Positions 6,390 to 7,578 of a stretch of 7,578 nucleotides of DNA are shown here, in pieces. The DNA is from Spirochaetota bacterium (GTDB taxonomy: Bacteria; Spirochaetota; B62-G9), in assembly GCA_026990615.1 (NCBI GenBank), contig JALXDB010000117.1, positions 1 to 7,578 on the forward strand. Direction: 5' to 3'. How positions within the stretch are numbered: position 1 is the stretch's first letter; each line of letters starts with the position of its first letter. A program made the translations under genes and the position numbers. A model generated the notes under the pieces. That model was not told where the DNA came from. It saw only the letters and a list, made by a program, of their open reading frames with translations, and did no database searches.

Positions 6390-7578
6390 TTATTTAACAA
6401 TCAAAACCTTTTTAACATACCTCTTTTTATCAACCTTAATAAGTATGTAGTATACTCCCGGTATGCATGTTTCTCCTCTTCTATTTTTACCATTCCATGT
6501 TACCAGGTGAGACCCGGATGACTCGGTTCTATTTTTAAGGGTTTTCACCCTGTTTCCCGCCAGGTCAAAGATCTCAATTCTTACCCTTTTATTTTTTGAC
6601 AGGTAATAATTTATATATAAGAGATCACCATTTTGGGGATTAATAATATTGTTTCGAACGGTTATTCTATCCTTCTGTTCATATAAAATGGTAAAATACC
6701 ACGGTGTATGCCCGCCCTGTGATGATGGGCCGTCTGAATAATAGAGCTCTCCATCCACATTAATAATAAATCTGACAAGGGCGCCTTCAACGATTTCAGA
6801 ATCATCACCGGAAATTTGAGCAATCCAATTCTTTTCCGAACCGGATGCCGTAATACTTCTGTCCTCGTTGTTCTGGGTGCCTAGACCATCCGGATCTCTG
6901 CCGACATCGTACCACACCGTAACGTGAAGAGCTTTGTACTGAAGTACAATCGAAACGCTGATATCTGTATCCAGTAATGTTGAATTTATATCAGGGTTAG
7001 AAAATGTATCCGAACCATCGCTTACGACAACACTTACTATTTGATTGGAACCGCTTCCTCCAATATCAACGATAGGGGTATCAGCTGCACTGTTATCGGA
7101 CAAATCCAACAGGCACGATGTTCCCCCTGACTTAACACCAATACCGGAAGGGTTCCCCTGCCCTGTACCGCTCCATATATTTGGGAGTATAAACGACGGA
7201 TCATTACCCAAAACTATTTCTATCTCATTATCGCCCGGATTTGAATCTGAAAGGTATGCTCCGGTACCGAAGGTATCACCGTATGCAGAATTGGGAAGCG
7301 TAAAATCCGATGCATCGGTGCATCCCCCCTGAAGCTTAACCGCTTCACTAAATTCCAGAGTTATCGTATCGCCCTGATCAACATCATTTTCATCAAGATC
7401 ATGATATGTTGCAGAGAGAAGGTATGGCCCAGCACCATCGACTGTAGTATCCGTTTCTCCATTCAGCATCTCAATGGATGCACCATCTTCAATAGTGCTG
7501 CTTCCCCCGGTGTTGTACGAAACACTCGGTGTAACCCCGGTATCGTAGCTCGCCTTTTCATTGATTTTCAGTATCAAA
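6390..7578 (-). CDS. Secreted or surface Ig-like protein with FlgD-type C-terminal domain, 5' end beyond window
   Basis: The frame is open to the right edge, so about 396 C-terminal codons are visible and the true start and any signal peptide are missing; a TTG at 7577 is in frame but there is no reason to treat it as the start. Counting from there, residues about 50-125 form a bacterial Ig-like domain of the SbsA/Big_5 style (GPYLLSATYHDLDENDVDQG, then DTITLEFSEAV). A loop-rich segment full of Gly, Ser and Asp follows, then another beta-rich region (about 183-300). Residues about 306-395 are a FlgD-like Ig module: NNIINPQNGD, RVRIEIFDLAGNRVKTL, VTWNGKNRRGE, PGVYYILIKV, ending KKVLIVK. Such C-terminal modules sit at the end of large exported proteins, in some phyla acting as sorting signals. 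An extracellular or periplasmic place is inferred; the specific role is unknown. Confidence 0.85.
   Translation of the reverse strand, partial: LILKINEKASYDTGVTPSVSYNTGGSSTIEDGASIEMLNGETDTTVDGAGPYLLSATYHDLDENDVDQGDTITLEFSEAVKLQGGCTDASDFTLPNSAYGDTFGTGAYLSDSNPGDNEIEIVLGNDPSFILPNIWSGTGQGNPSGIGVKSGGTSCLLDLSDNSAADTPIVDIGGSGSNQIVSVVVSDGSDTFSNPDINSTLLDTDISVSIVLQYKALHVTVWYDVGRDPDGLGTQNNEDRSITASGSEKNWIAQISGDDSEIVEGALVRFIINVDGELYYSDGPSSQGGHTPWYFTILYEQKDRITVRNNIINPQNGDLLYINYYLSKNKRVRIEIFDLAGNRVKTLKNRTESSGSHLVTWNGKNRRGETCIPGVYYILIKVDKKRYVKKVLIVK

Noticed and set aside
6201..6521. Plus-strand open frame of 106 codons spanning the gap between the thioesterase and the Ig-like gene
   Set aside because: It overlaps two convincing minus-strand genes and has no recognisable motif.
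7045..7332. Plus-strand open frame of 95 codons
   Set aside because: It is antisense to the Ig-like domain region, which is clearly coding; the product is Pro/Ser-rich shadow sequence.
6390..7578. Higher GC in parts of the Ig-like gene as a sign of recent transfer
   Set aside because: Hand counts of sample lines gave about 42-52 percent, but a line within mreB gave a similar value, so the contrast is not meaningful.

Overview
The window is an ordinary-looking piece of a bacterial chromosome, dominated by a cell-shape (rod-complex) operon read on the minus strand. Gene content and style suggest a spirochaete: a compact mreB-mreC-mreD-mrdA cluster, AT-leaning DNA, and an Ig-like protein ending in a FlgD-type C-terminal module of the kind common in Spirochaetes. 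That assignment is an inference from protein character, not from a marker gene.

Layout. Positions 1-5016 (minus strand) hold six genes that appear to form one operon, in transcription order: a small membrane-anchored protein with a possible PH-like C-terminal domain (5016-4432), a membrane-anchored TPR protein (4435-3470), mreB (3450-2431), mreC (2434-1586), mreD (1561-1067) and the 5' two-thirds or so of mrdA/PBP2 (1058 to beyond the left edge). Junctions are very tight: a GTGA overlap between the first two genes, an ATGA overlap between mreB and mreC, and gaps of 8 to 24 bases elsewhere. A sigma70-type promoter (TTGACT, 17 bases, TAATAT; 5070-5042) sits just upstream of the first gene. In the 80-base divergent gap, the plus-strand gene at 5097-5720 starts; it encodes a histidine-phosphatase (phosphoglycerate-mutase-like) enzyme.

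The convergent gap 5721-5895 is AT-rich and holds no gene. At its right end is a hairpin plus T-run that probably terminates the minus-strand thioesterase gene (6318-5896). Upstream of that lies the 3' part of a large secreted or surface beta-sandwich protein (6390 to beyond the right edge).

How the genes work together. MreB filaments at the inner membrane, with MreC and MreD as membrane partners, position the PBP2 transpeptidase (MrdA) for lateral wall synthesis; RodA would be expected just beyond the left edge. The two uncharacterised membrane-anchored genes that open the operon are the most interesting part, because they are transcribed and apparently translationally tied to this machine. 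No RNA gene, CRISPR array, insertion sequence or attachment site was seen.
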